Origin: Trema orientale
Lineage: Eukaryota > Streptophyta > Magnoliopsida > Rosales > Cannabaceae
DNA: 64,000 nt
Assembly (NCBI GenBank): GCA_002914845.1
Contig: JXTC01000068.1
Coordinates: 274,298-338,297, forward strand
Direction of reading: 5' to 3'
Shown: piece by piece, positions 1 through 12,856 of the stretch
How the letters are laid out: each line of letters opens with the position of its first letter
Position numbering within the stretch: the first letter of the stretch is position 1
Made by a program: the position numbers and the translations under genes
The notes under the pieces: model-generated
Seen by the model: only the letters and a program-made list of their open reading frames with translations
Told to the model about the DNA's origin: nothing
The model's database searches: none

Positions 1-1429
1 AGTTTTGCCATATTAACTCTAGTAAATAAAACTAACAGTTTAAATTGGTAATGGATAGTACTTTACTTTAAATAACAGATGTTCCACACTGGCCATCTAT
101 TCCATTTTAATGAAAGAAAGGATATACGTGTTTGATTCCATAGCCAATAATTCAGCGAACGATATCATGACTGACTCCATGGTATCTTTCATCAGTACAT
201 ATTTATGAACGAGAGGATAGGTATTGGACTGTAAAACCAATAACAGATAGCTAGGAGACTATTAATTAATTAATTAATAAAAAAATTAAAAAAAAACTTT
301 AAGTAAATGACCGTAGCTATATTATGGGAAAAGGAGTTGAAAGTTCAACGATCGATAGATATGTAATTCTCTCTGTCACACACATTATTGTAAGAGAAAA
401 TGTCTTATTTTCCTAAAATGGATTTAACCTAGTAACTGTTCATCACTGCACATATAGTCCATTTGGGCTGGTAAAGCTGTACTTTCTTAAGCAATGAACA
501 TTTATCTTTAAAGTACTGGTAAAACTTTCCTTCCTCTATTTAACTTCGGTCTCCCACGGATAGTACTCTACCTGGGAGGAGGATCCAGATCCTCCTTAGG
601 ACCTCTCTGGTGGCCGGTAGTATTTTCTTTTCATTTTTTTTATTTTCGTTAAAGTAGATTCTGATCTTTATGATTATTTTGTCCAACTTTCTATATGAGT
701 TTAGTTCCAGATTTGGAATAATCTCCACAGAAAATTTGTCACTAGATTTTTCAGAAGAGCAACTCAGGAGATAAAGGATATTTTTTTGTAGGATTTGAAG
801 TTTTTCATCTTAAGATCTCTTATCTATAGAGTCAGATGATTTGACAGTCATTCAAGATCTCATTGAGGGTGTCTTCTGATATTAAATGTGTTTTGCTTAA
901 TTATTTTCCTTCTTTTTCCTAACATCTTATAGTTAATCGTATTTTTTCAATCAAATTTCACATGATTCACCTAAATTAAGATTTGTCTTCAGTGTGGAGG
1001 TTGAGCTTTTATTTTGCTAGAGAAAATCTCTTCTTCCATATGTATCTGTTATTATAAAAGTTTCTGCTTTTTTAAATAGTAGGTTTGTTTATCTCAATTT
1101 TTTAAAAAAATATCTTTTAAGAAACTGGTGGATTCCACAACAAATTGCAAAGTTATCTAAGCTAGCACTACACCAACTTTTACCCCAAAAAATCCTTTGT
1201 CTTAAGGGGAAAAAAATCAACTTCTATGTGTTTTCTTTCCAAAAATTAAGACATTCACCATTAGAATTCACCAAATTTATGACAAATCGAAATTTTGTTG
1301 TATTTCAACATAAAATTACTAAAAATCACGGCCTTGGATTTTGGGTCGTGACAAAAACAATTACACAAAATAAGAGAAATAAACGTAGCCTACAGTTTCT
1401 ACCAGGTTAAAAAAAATTAATTACATCAC
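1..1429. other. Intergenic, no gene seen
   Basis: AT-rich sequence with no reading frame that looks coding. Positions about 540-900 resemble 56330-56600 (shared order of short matches such as a TTTATGATTATTTTGTC-like stretch and an ATCTTTATAGAGT-like stretch), so both may be copies of one dispersed repeat, perhaps the untranslated part of a retroelement. Around 1166 there is a CACTACACCAA string of the kind found at CACTA transposon ends, but no partner end was found. Confidence 0.4.
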
Positions 1430-1925
1430 ATGCTCCTAAATTATACTTGTTGTATTACTTTGGCTCTTGAACTTTGAACTTATATAATAGACTATCCTAA
1501 ACTATGCAATTGTTATAGCAATGACCCTTTGTTATAAACTATTAAATTTTTAATGGATATAAATCATTTACAAAACATATAGTTTTATAACTATGGCTAA
1601 GAATGATACTCCTAATTCTCAACTTACACAGAATACTACCAAAAATTGTGTTGTAGTAATGATCATTTTATCACAAATTATTAAATTTTTAACAGAAATT
1701 AATCATGTGTGAAATACACAATTCGGTAATTGTGCTGAGAATGAGTCTTCCATTGCCAGAACTAAAAAGCACCCAATTATATACCTTATTATTTTTCATT
1801 AAAAAACTAATGCAATTTATGATAAAAGGGTCATTACTACAATAATTATATAACTCAGGGTAGTTTACTATATAAGCTGAAAGTTTGGGGGCTAAAGTAG
1901 TACAACAGATATAATTTTAGTGCCA
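1430..1925. mobile_element. Foldback (MITE-like) element, ~495 bp
   Basis: The two halves are imperfect inverted copies. The left arm reads CTAAATTATACTTGTTGTA, then a TACTTTGGCTC-like stretch, then CAATGACCCTTTG. The right arm, read on the minus strand, gives the same blocks in the same order (about 1800-1925). No coding capacity is visible. Boundaries are approximate because the target duplication was not identified. Confidence 0.6.
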
Positions 1926-2057
1926 TTACTATAATTAACACTAAATAAAATAAATAAACAAATGTTAAAAGACACTTATATAGTGCTGAGTACCTATAAT
2001 GATAATGGGTAAGATATGCTAGATATAATAGGGTAATAATAATAATAATAATAATGA

Positions 2058-2300
2058 TATATATAGGGCACCAATCCATGTTTTTTTATATTGTTTTGTC
2101 CAATTAAAATTTATCATACAAATTTTTTCATGGTAAAAAGTGAAGAGAGAAAAACATTAAATAATAAGTATTTATTTTAATTTTTTTTTTCAACTACTTA
2201 AATTATAGTAGCTGTTAGATCAATGATCGAACGGTTAAAAAATAATAACTATGGATAGGTAAAAGTAAGATACCCATTGGATTGGGAACCATATATATAT
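2058..2300. mobile_element. MITE, family A copy 1
   Basis: The ends are inverted repeats. TATATATAGGGCACCAATCC on the left matches the reverse complement of GGATTGGGAACCATATATA on the right. The interior (AATTAAAATTTATCAT, then CATGGTAAAAAGTGA, then GAGAGAAAAACATTAAATA) matches the interior of the element at 56843-57097 in the opposite orientation, so both belong to one non-autonomous family. It sits in TA-rich DNA, so the target duplication is unclear. Confidence 0.6.
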
Positions 2301-3787
2301 ATATATATATATATGCTTGTTAATCCGCCCTCTTGCTTGTTAAAAAAAAAAATTGTACCCTTATCTTATACATTTAACTGCTTAAAAGAAGGTACAACTA
2401 TTACCCGCGTACGTAGTACCTGCAGGTAACACGTCTACCCATTTATAATTTAGCTTTTTATTTTAGTTATAATAGATGTCCATGCATACCGAACAAAAAA
2501 TCCAGCAAATTAAATCTAAAATTGTCTAGATAACCATGTATCATAATTTAGGGTCTAATACAAATTGGACACATTACATTATAATGGAATACAAATTGTA
2601 TATATATACACTCAAGTATGTATAAATATATGATTTTTTTTCACTTTGATATATATATATATGATATGTTAATTACATTTGTATACACTATTTTATATGC
2701 GTTAGTAGATATATAATATCTATATACGTAACTATGTACGTGTACTTATAATTTATATGTAGATTTTTCTTTTTTTAGGGGATAATTTATAGATTCTATA
2801 TATACACATCTGTAAGTGTAGATTTACAGATTTAAATGTACCATAAATAAGATTGACATATATCTCTTACCTACATATAGGTATATAGTTTTTAAAAGAG
2901 AGAAATATACATGATAGTACACATTTATAATTATACACAGTACATAGTGCTTTCTAAAACGGAAAATCAAATAAATGCTGATATGTTTTTATATAAATTT
3001 GATATGTTTTATCTAATATTAATTGTGTAGGGTACGTAGGGTCAGGTATAATAAGGAATTGGGATCCTTGTACCCGCTTCCACCTTCACTGGGTGTTTAA
3101 TTTTGTCCTTATACCTCCCCATCAGGTATTTAATTTTATAGAGCTAAACTCATAGTAATTGTAAAACGAAATTGATCGGATACTACCTACTTCATTAGGG
3201 TAGTGTACACACAAGTACACTGGTAAAAGTAACATCTTGATAAGCATCATATTAATACAAGCATGAGAAACATGTAAATTTTATAGCGAGTCTAGTATAT
3301 CTGTATTTATCATGTGTACTAAACACCATAAATATCCCATAATATTATGTAAAATAAAAAATTACGATCAATATGAAAAAAAAAAAAAAGTGCGATATGA
3401 TTATATTTTATTTTTTTACTTTCATGAATAAATAATAAGAAAAAAAAGGCAGAAATAATCGTCACAATAAAGAAAATTATAAAAGGGTTTAAAATTTCTG
3501 GAACAAAGTTTTATTTTTTGAGCTATATATGATGGAACATATTTTCTTTAATTCTCACCAGAAACCACCAGGACCTGAATCGAATAGCTCCAGAGCCAAT
3601 TACGTACGTGAATGGATCATGGATATATGGGTCGGCAGCCAAAATCACGATGGTCAATTTTCATTCATACTGAATATGAGAGGGAAGAATAAATTAATTA
3701 CTAGAATAAATTAATTAATGTTAATGTGATTATTTTAATCATAGTTAATTATGATTTGACAATTTGTACAATCACTTTTTTTAATCT

Positions 3788-3847
3788 ATTGCCTAAGTAA
3801 TTAATAACTAATTCTTTATTGCCTAAGTAATTAATAACTAATTCTTT
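3788..3847. repeat. Tandem duplication, 30 bp x 2
   Basis: The unit ATTGCCTAAGTAATTAATAA plus ten further bases occurs twice head to tail with no visible mismatch, which suggests a recent slippage-type duplication. Confidence 0.85.
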
Positions 3848-4101
3848 ATACAGATTTGACTTCGTTAATTTATATTCGATATTTGAATATCTAAGTAAAT
3901 TAAATATATGTATGGTGAGAAATTGATGGATTGATTCCATTTAACTTCAAAACGGGTTCAATATTTCTGTATATACTAATAATATATGAAAGGGGTCATT
4001 AATTTTAGGTGTATATATGTAGTATGTACTATTGTGAAATTTATAGCCACAAGGTCATCACATCAATATTGTGGTAAACAAAAAGTGAAAAACAAGGTAT
4101 C

Positions 4102-4105
<4 letters not shown>

Positions 4106-4153
<48 letters not shown>
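4106..4153. repeat. (AT)n microsatellite
   Basis: An uninterrupted AT dinucleotide run of about 48 bases. A shorter one lies at 2291-2314. Confidence 0.9.
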
Positions 4154-4156
<3 letters not shown>

Positions 4157-4695
4157 GGAACAAGTACTTACTTTTATATAGTTAATTACACCAAAATGTT
4201 AGAAAAAAAGAATACACAAAACTTTCATATATTGTTTTTTAATAATACATACAGTTTAGTATTAATAAAGGTAATATGGATTGTACTTAATGTCAAAACT
4301 TGAAAGTGACTTACTAGAGAAGAAGACTAGACAGATAATATTAATAAGGGCATGGTTGCATACATGATTGGGGCTGTCGAATTAATTGTTTTAGGGTTTA
4401 GCTATATTTATCCAAAGTTATGAGTACATGCATGGACCACTCTGTTAACAGAATACCCATGTATTCCTAAGCATGGGCTACAACGATCTGATTGATGTAA
4501 TTTGTGACAATTTTGGATTTTGCGGACACAATAACAGTTGTGCAACCACATGTGAAGACATATACTCGAGAGATACATATGCCTTAACAATGACATTAAT
4601 TTGTTGGGGGGCTAATTTGTAATAGACAGCTAGATTATTAACTAGGAAATTTTGTATTAATCACAATATTAAATAAGCATTCCCCTTCTTTTTCC

Positions 4696-4767
4696 AAATA
4701 TTAACTACGAAATATTGTTTAATTTGCAAATAAATATTAACTACGAAATATTGTTTAATTTGCAAAT
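4696..4767. repeat. Tandem duplication, 36 bp x 2
   Basis: The unit starting AAATATTAACTACGAAATAT is repeated once, head to tail, with a 36-base period and no visible mismatch. Confidence 0.85.
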
Positions 4768-7700
4768 AAAAATAACGAAGTTAGAAGAATTGATCATCAA
4801 AAGAATTAAATAAGTATTACGTTGCACATACAATCTCATTGACGGTACTCCTATATGTGTATCGCTTTGGAGAAGAAGTGTTTGACCTTATATAGTGAAC
4901 GAAATTTTTTAACACGCTTTGGAGAGAACAATGGTCAACAAAACTAGAGTAAACAATATCTACGTACGCTTAATTAAGGTGCCTCGTACGTAATACTATA
5001 TTCACGTCATTAACTAAACTATTAATGCATAGTTACTGGAAGGTAATTAATCAAGGGAATTAACTAGGGTGATAAACGCAATTGAAGAAGAATTGAAGAA
5101 GAATAAGAATTGAATGATGGAGGAGGAGGGCCACGTGGTTTGTAGCGGGAGAAGGGTTATTAGGGCATGTGAAACCCTCGTTTAAGTGCCCCCCAAACCA
5201 CGCCCACCAAAGGGCTTTAGGGACCATATCAGACTAATTGGTCCTTTGGGGTGACAACTAACATGACACTCACGTTAGTCCATTCTCTCACTCTCTTCTC
5301 AGGAGAGACGCTGCCATGGACCATTTGCTTCCTTTTCTTAAATAACATAGGCCCCTCCTATCATCTCTCTGTATCTATTTATGTTTCTAGGAATTTTATT
5401 TATTTATTATTATTTTTTATCTTTGCTTGACGTTTGTATGTGTCGTCTTAAGCACAACTAGGAGTCAACGCAAGACTATATATGCATACCAAACCCAAAT
5501 CCAACTAATAGAAACAAACCCTTAAATTCCAGACAGTTCCAAGTCTTCTCCCCAAATTAGAATTTTTTTTCCCTAGTCAGTTTTTCGGTTTTTTAATTTA
5601 TTTTTATTTAAGAGAAAAGAAAATTCGTTTTCCTCTAGCTAGCTAGCTAGAGCTACCATTGACTTAAACGAATAATAATGTTAATGTCGACTGTATTCCA
5701 AGTCCAACCTTTGATGCTAAGTTTGGTGAATATTACGGCTTTGAAAAATTACTACTCTCCGTAGTTTACACTTCTCACTCTTGTATGGAACGTGTCCGGG
5801 GAACGGGATTGAATTTTGTAGCGTTGAATTATATATAATGGGTTGGTACGTTGAAAAATGTATTAGTCAAAACTAAGTTGTGAACACACATAGTTTTCAA
5901 GCATATTGGAGATGTAATATTGTTCAAATATTGGATAAATTAATCCCACTAGATAATTCCAAAATCATTGAAAAAAATGTCCTAGACCAAACTGGTTCTT
6001 ATCCAAATGGCAGGTTGGTATAGACACCCAAAAATAGAAAGCGCATTGAACGAGCGCATGAATGTTAAAACCAATTATAAGCATTATCCTGCTCATATTT
6101 GATGTCAATTGGCTGAATACGCTATATAATGTAGTACTCTGTAACAAAAGATTCTTGTACGACAAGACGCAGGTATCAAATTCTGAGATACATGCATGTT
6201 ATCCAAAAAGTACATCTTATTCTGATGATTATCATATATATCTCATATCATAAATTTGCTGCTTCCCTAAATTATAGTCTAAGAAACACAAATTAGGTAA
6301 ATATACACATTCATGCACATTATATTCCGGCTTAATTTACATAACCTTATCACGACCAGCAATATTGGCTATATAGAACTTAAATTATTAGCTTACTACA
6401 TAGAGAGAACCATGCATGCATATAATTGTAAACAAGTACAACATTAACTAACACAAAGAAGATCAGCAATATTTTGCTATATTTAAGTAATCAATTACCT
6501 AGCTAGGTTGGGGGGTCGGTCCAATTTTGTCTAGACAAAGTTGAATAATAATCAAGTTGTTCCAAGTCATACACTAGAATTTATGAAGCAAGGACAATAG
6601 ATAGATATGTCAAATTAGAGCATATATATATATACATATAGACTCTTTGGTCCTGAATTGTAATCAATATTGGGTTTCTTTTTCAAACCAGATCAAATTT
6701 TGTCTTGTTCCTCTCCCAACTGGGCCATAATGAGTTAAACAGTCAAGCATGGAGGGTTGCCTCATTCGCTCACCAAAGGGTCTCATTTATGAGCCCTACT
6801 CTAGCTAATTATTTGCCGCAGCCATCTATATCAAACGATAGAATCCAACCCAAGTCAATGTTGTTTGCCCTGTTGCATCTCAGATGGGGACTCTTCCAGC
6901 CCAGCTTGAAAGCGAGTGTTTATATATAACCTTACTCTACACTATTAGTACTACTCTACTCAACCCTCATTTCAAAATTAAAAATTAAAAATTGAAAAAT
7001 GGCTTAATATAAGCTGTATATATCTATCTATATGAGGCAACATTTCTGGACTTTGGTTAATTCTTTAAGGGCCTGTTTAGTAATAATGAGATGGGTCGGC
7101 TTAGTTATTGGGCTATGTATATAAACGGTTCAAAATGAACAGATAAGAGACACAAACAAAAGGGTATCTAAATAAAAGGCCCATTAGTAGTACTGAAGTA
7201 ACCGACAGTTGAAGACAGACAATATGGGATGCCCAATGCTTATGCCAATGCCCTATTGTTTTCTTGACAGCCTAGTTTGAAATTTTTATTTTTTTTTGGC
7301 TAAAAGTGCTGTAGACCAGGTAACGTGAGCTACTGAAAACACTGAAAAATCTCTGTACCTATGTATATTTCTTTATTGGATTCTCATGAATGAGGATTAT
7401 ACTTATGGTGTGTTACACGCTGTGGACCTGTACAATTGATTTTAAGGGCCCAGACCAACTCAGATCCGGGTCCAGTTTGTTTTAAGTGAAAGAGGCATAT
7501 GTTTCCAATTCAAGGTGCTCTCTTTCAGGTGGCAAAGATGCTGTCTGAATCTTTGTCAGTCATGACAATTCTCCAGTCTCCATTTTTAAATATCTTCTTG
7601 AGTAACAAAATGTATTGGGTAAAAACATTTACCTGTAAACCAAATAGTGCACACGTGTTTGTATTTGTTATATAAATTTGCGGATAGTACTATTAATATT

Positions 7701-8439
7701 GTGATTTACATTTTCTATTACGTGGTCAAACATTAAACTACTATGATGAAAAGAATTCTAGCTCAAAACCCCTCATTGACCTAATTTTTTGATATTTGGA
7801 CCCAACGGTCCTTGTCCCATACTCCCATGGCCAAAAAACAAAGGAAATGGAAGAAGAAGAAGACATTTTGAGAAGAATGTTACTTACACTTTTCCTCATT
7901 CTAGGCATACTTGACACATAACACCTCCTAAGGTGTTTCACTATATTTGGTGGTCCTTTCTTTCCACCCTTGGTGGCTTCTTCTTTCACACCAAACGGTT
8001 CTTTCACTCATTTTTAAACCTCTAATAAAAAAATTCTAATAGCCAAGCTTAGAGTCGTCCCATATTAGGAGAGTCAAAGAGATTGAATTACACCTACGAC
8101 TTTCGTCCGAACATGAATCTGATCTTGCGATCAACGTCCTCTTTATGCCACACTCTTGGGTTTGAACATTGAACATTGTTTTGGACAACTTTTGAGCTAG
8201 TGCTTTCGGTGCCAACATGTTCAGACATCCTCAATTTATGTTCCAACATGTTCTTCAATCATGTTTTAAAAGAATCAAATGCACTATCTCTGAGGATTTG
8301 TTGTTGTTTATACATAAGCGACTTTTAGGATGATGCGAGGACAAATAGACACAGGCCACCTTCTTCACGGGAATCATGAGCTCCGAGGCCCAACCGAACT
8401 GTGGGCTTGCTTTTATGGATTGGTGATGTCCGACCGAGG

Positions 8440-9450
8440 AAATTTGATTTTTTATATTGGTAATTTTCCAAAAAAAAAATGAAAAATCCTGGATTTTGAA
8501 ATTGGTTTGAAAAATTTCCGATTTTAATTATAAAAGTACCACTTTTAAAAATATTTAGGAAAATACCACTTTTTATAAATTGATGAGATACTTGAAATAC
8601 AATCAAGTTACTTGAGTTATCTCTAGTACCACTGAAAAATACCAATTTTGAGGAAAATATAGTATTTTTCTAAATATTTATTCAAAATGTTATTTTCTAA
8701 ACAAAATTTTAAAATATGATATTTTTCTAAATCAATCCCGGATTTTTCAAAAAATTCAGCCTATACGGGATTTTTTAATTTTTGGTACTTTGGGCATGGA
8801 ATTGGGCTAACTAGTTATCTGACCATTTTGGTCTAAAACTTAGTATATGACCAAGCTCAAAAGTTTATAGATAAATATCCAACTCACTTAATGATAAAAA
8901 TGGAAATATAATATATTCTACAACTAAAATTTTAAAAGAAATGAGTATTTAGCAATAACTTTTAAAACATAGACATCTACTTAAATAAATTTAAAAAATT
9001 GGCCATCCATCTAACTCCATGGAATTTTGTAAGAAGCCCATGTCGAACTCAAGGCTGAGATTTAAATAGCTAAATAATAGATTTTCGGGTTTGTAATACT
9101 TTTACCTATAAAAACAAAAAAGAACTACAAAAATACGGAGATCAATTTTTTTTTTCAATTTCCGTACGTATTTTATTAGAAAAATATCATTTTAAAAAAA
9201 AATTTAGAAAAATACTATTTTTAAAGTGGTTACTAGTTACTAGTTATATACCAGTAATAAATATCTTTGGTTACTAGTTACCAGTACAACAGTACTCGGA
9301 AACTGGTTATCGATTACTAGTTACTATTTAAAAAATGACTTCTGAATATTTTTTAAAAATGATATTTTTCTAATAAAAGCCATACTAGATCTAAAAAACA
9401 GCACCCACCGTATCTTTCTAAATTTTTTTTTCCCTAAGAATATCGTACAA
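8440..9450. repeat. Degenerate repeat region with GTTACTAGTTAC palindromes
   Basis: Short modules of the form GAAAAATACCATTTTTAAAA recur at 8460-8740 and 9170-9400. They flank a cluster of overlapping GTTACTAGTTAC and ACTAGTTACCAGT palindromes at 9220-9330. The layout resembles that at 42490-43780. No coding sequence is visible. This could be a degraded transposon, and the limits are arbitrary. Confidence 0.4.
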
Positions 9451-11180
9451 AGCCTAATTTTCATTAAATTGTTTAGTAAATGTCCATTTTAGTCACTTCA
9501 TTTACTAAAATGTCCCTTTTTCCAGTTTTAGTACTTTGTATATCAATTGAGAACTAATATGTTGGACATATTTAGTGTATCAGTTTTTAAAAAGTGAATC
9601 TAATTTTCAAACTCAAAAAAACCTATGACTTCAAAGAACTGAATATGAAGCCAAGTATAGATAATTAGTTTATATACTAGATTTATAATCATCAAATGAT
9701 ATATCTGGTCATTTAATTCTGAAATCTAAAAAAAAAAAATGACACTTTACTATAGTGAATTGTAAAAAATAGGCGATTTTGTTAACAGCCCCATGAATTA
9801 GGGAAATGGATCTAACGAATAGTGTTTTAGGGTAGCATGACTTTCTATGACTATTCTGTATAATGATTTTTTTGGACCGTCGTAATATGAGCGATGGATA
9901 ATAATAATAATAATTTTTTTAGGAAAATAAACGAATCTGCTATCACAAATAAGCAATATTTTTTTTTAAATAATTGCATAATAAATTCAATTAGAAGATG
10001 AGATTCTTCTAATAATATAAGTTTATTATCTATTCCTAAAGTGAATTTAGTTAAATTATATATTAGTTTGTTAACTTCACGAATATAATAGTTAACTAAA
10101 ATACTAGGAAAGAAAAGGACAATTAACTAAATGCATCTTTTACTTTTTGACATATTTTGAAATGGCAAACAATGCCATCAATGAGAGGGTGCAATATTAT
10201 TAATGCATCCAACTTCGAAGATTGGAGACTATGGCTAACATATCTGATCTATGAGAGAGATTACTAGTAATGTTAATTGGATAGTGTTATGCCAGTCCAT
10301 GCACGTATAACTGCAGCACACTCGTGCATGCCCAGTCCGTAATATGCTCGTGTTATGCCCATGCTCGTTATTGTATTTTATCACACTTGCCTATTTTTGT
10401 ATTGTTCTTATTTTCAATATTATGCTATTCTTGTACCTAATCGTGTCCGTTTATGACATTATGCTATTTTCGTATCTAATCATTATTGTTTCTAGTACTG
10501 AGCTATTTTCCTGTCTTACTATTGTGTTATTTTCGTATGTAATGTGCATTTTTTTTTATGCTATATAGTTTTCATGCTTACTTATTTCCATAGTCGAACT
10601 CGTTTTGTTCTTGTGCTATAATTGTGCTCACTATTGATTTTTTTTTTCAAATTTAATTGTTTTAATGCTATTAGACTGTTAGTACATATTTACTTTTCAG
10701 TGGTTATGAAATATTATTAGTTATTTGTCATGTAATAAAAAGAAATTATTTGAAAATTTGGGATAAGCTTTTATATAAAAAACAAAAACAAAAATAAAAA
10801 AACAAGTCTTAATTGAAATATTACAAGTGTATGTGAGATATAAGAATTAATTTCAACTAAGCTGGCACCTATCCAGATTATATTAAGGTACATTTCAAAA
10901 GTTGTTATTTACACCTATCTAAACTACATTTTTTATTTCTTAATTTTTCAATGGCTTTCTATTAGAGGTGATATTTATGTTTAAACCCTTAATATCACTG
11001 AACTCATTGGCTCAAACTTATTAAATTTTGGAATTTTCGTTTAAAAAATTAGAAATTGACACAATGCTTAAATATGTATTGTTTTATTTTTACTTAGAGA
11101 ATATTTTATTTCATTTTACTAGTTATTTTTCTTGATCATGTCTATTATGCTTATTATTTGTGCATGTCATGCCACGTTTT
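9450..11180. other. Intergenic with degenerate tandem repeats
   Basis: 9450-10290 is plain AT-rich DNA. At 10330-10640 a loosely repeated phrase (TTATGCTATTTTCGTATCTAAT and variants, roughly 40-50 bases apart) forms a decayed tandem array. Similar phrases resume at 12857-12930 on the far side of the solo LTR, so the LTR was inserted into or next to this array. No gene was recognised. Confidence 0.45.
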
Positions 11181-12851
11181 TGCTGGAATTGCCTAACACT
11201 TAGGACAAAAAACATACATGCATGCAAACTATGGAAAACACATGATCACATCATGAACGCAACGAAAAAATAGCGGATTTAGGTTCTAAAATTTTTACAT
11301 AAAAACAGTTTTTCATAACCATATTACATACATATATCATATACAGGATCACGTATAACATAAATCAAATCTAGATGCACAAACCCTAGAGATGGGATTA
11401 GGATTTACCTCTTGTAGCGTGTTCCTTCTTGATCTTCTTATTGATGGTGATCAAACTTCCAACCCTAGATCTTCTTGTCTATGCTCTTGCTCTTGGTTGA
11501 TTAAGCGAGTGGGCACCAAGTGAATCCTTCATTGGAGAACAATCAAGAATACCTTCTTGATCCTATGGAACACCGCGACATGAGATGAGACCGTGAGATG
11601 GTAGGAAACTTTTTTTCCTCTCTCACTNNNNNNNNNNNNNNNNNNNNNNNNNNNNNNNNNNNNNNNNNNNNNNNNNNNNNNNNNNNNNNNAACTTATTTA
11701 TAAAAATACCAACTTCTGTGTAGAATCATTATTTTACACAGTTTCATGAAACTAATTTCACAAATACCACCAATCAATTAATGAGGTTTATTGAGTTAGA
11801 CAAAGGACCTAATGGATCCAAATAATCTAAGCTCCAATCATATGATAAATACATAATAACTCTTATTATGGTATTTATATAAATATTATTAGTAAAGGGG
11901 ACACTCCACTAAAGGCCCAATACTGTACTCTTAGATTAGATGTCATGCCTTTTATAGAGATTTAATCAACTAACCTTGATTAACCGATCCATCTAGCGTA
12001 TTCTATACCACACATAGAATCCCTATACAATGCCGTAGTTGGATAGGTGAAATTACCGTGATACCCCTCCAACACTTATTTACCTTTAAGTTACCATCTT
12101 TCTATCAAGGAATAATGTTGTCGATAATTTTGTCCTCAATGGCCATTTAAACAAAATTATCAACCAATTCACAAAGTGAATACTAAGATCTTAGATTTAA
12201 TTATTCCATAAATCTTGAAAGAACCTAAAGTGGCATTAATGTATAATGTCCTTAACTATTTGGTATTCTCATCAATTCATAAACCATAACCTCCAATATG
12301 CCAGAGTTTACCTCTAATTTCTTAGAGGTTAGTCTTTTAACAAATCAAAAGGCTACAACCCATAAAAGCAAGTCCAATCAAATATCAAGGATTAAGATCT
12401 ATATGCTAAGAGCTAGTTTACGGTAATGTAAGAATTGAGTTACGGCACTCTAATTCTTTATATTACCTGGTCCAGTTCAATACACATAACTTTTTTATGT
12501 TGTATTAGTGTTTCTATCAGAAGTCACATACTTCAATGATTTGATACACATCATTCTCGTTGAGATAGATAAATACTACAACCTATAGTAAATAAAGTAT
12601 TCTATCTTTATTTACAGAGTGTGAACTAGTTCATTTAGACTTAGATAAAGAAACAAGTCTCTCCATAATTAACACTTAATTATGTTTGTTTCTTTATACA
12701 CAAATAAAGTCATGGAATCTTTTTCAGATAAATAAACTGTTTAACTAAGATAGTTTAATCTAGCAAATATCATAATTGCATATAAGAGAAAGTTGTTTAT
12801 ACTCAAAAGGGTAAAATTAAAAATCTGCTTTTTAGGATAAATATCCCAACA
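11181..12851. mobile_element. Solo LTR of an LTR retrotransposon
   Basis: The block begins TGCTGGAATTGCC and ends TAAATATCCCAACA, that is TG...CA ends with imperfect terminal inverted repeats (TGTTGGGA on the minus strand against TGCTGGAA). It is flanked on both sides by the same five bases, GTTTT (11176-11180 and 12852-12856), as expected of an integrase target duplication. There is no gag-pol reading frame, so this is most simply a solo LTR left by recombination between two LTRs. A gap of 63 N lies inside, so the true length is uncertain and internal sequence could be missing there. Confidence 0.75.
11628..11690. other. Assembly gap (63 N)
   Basis: A run of N inside the solo LTR. Its real size is unknown. 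Confidence 0.99.
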
Positions 12852-12856
12852 GTTTT

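Larger units (their letters stand above)
2301..8440. other. Intergenic, no gene recognised
   Basis: About 6 kb of AT-rich DNA with microsatellites and two short tandem duplications (listed separately). Two patches are less AT-rich than their surroundings, about 5110-5340 (with a GGCCACGTGG G-box-like string) and about 6690-6920, but neither gives a recognisable protein, tRNA or known microRNA. A minus-strand frame at 7880-8007 ends at a good splice donor but matches nothing I know. Confidence 0.4.

Noticed and set aside
1166-1190. CACTA transposon end
   Set aside because: Only one end was found and no matching inverted terminus or target duplication.
5277-5310. miR156-like complementarity (CTCTCACTCTCTTCTCAGGA)
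   Set aside because: It differs from the microRNA at several positions and no fold-back partner is nearby.
8160-8215. Possible SINE remnant with TGTTCAAACCC and TAGCTCAAAAG strings
   Set aside because: Box spacing and order are not convincing, and no tail or duplication is present.
10344-10568. 74-residue hydrophobic frame
   Set aside because: Produced by a decayed tandem repeat; no start context or homology.
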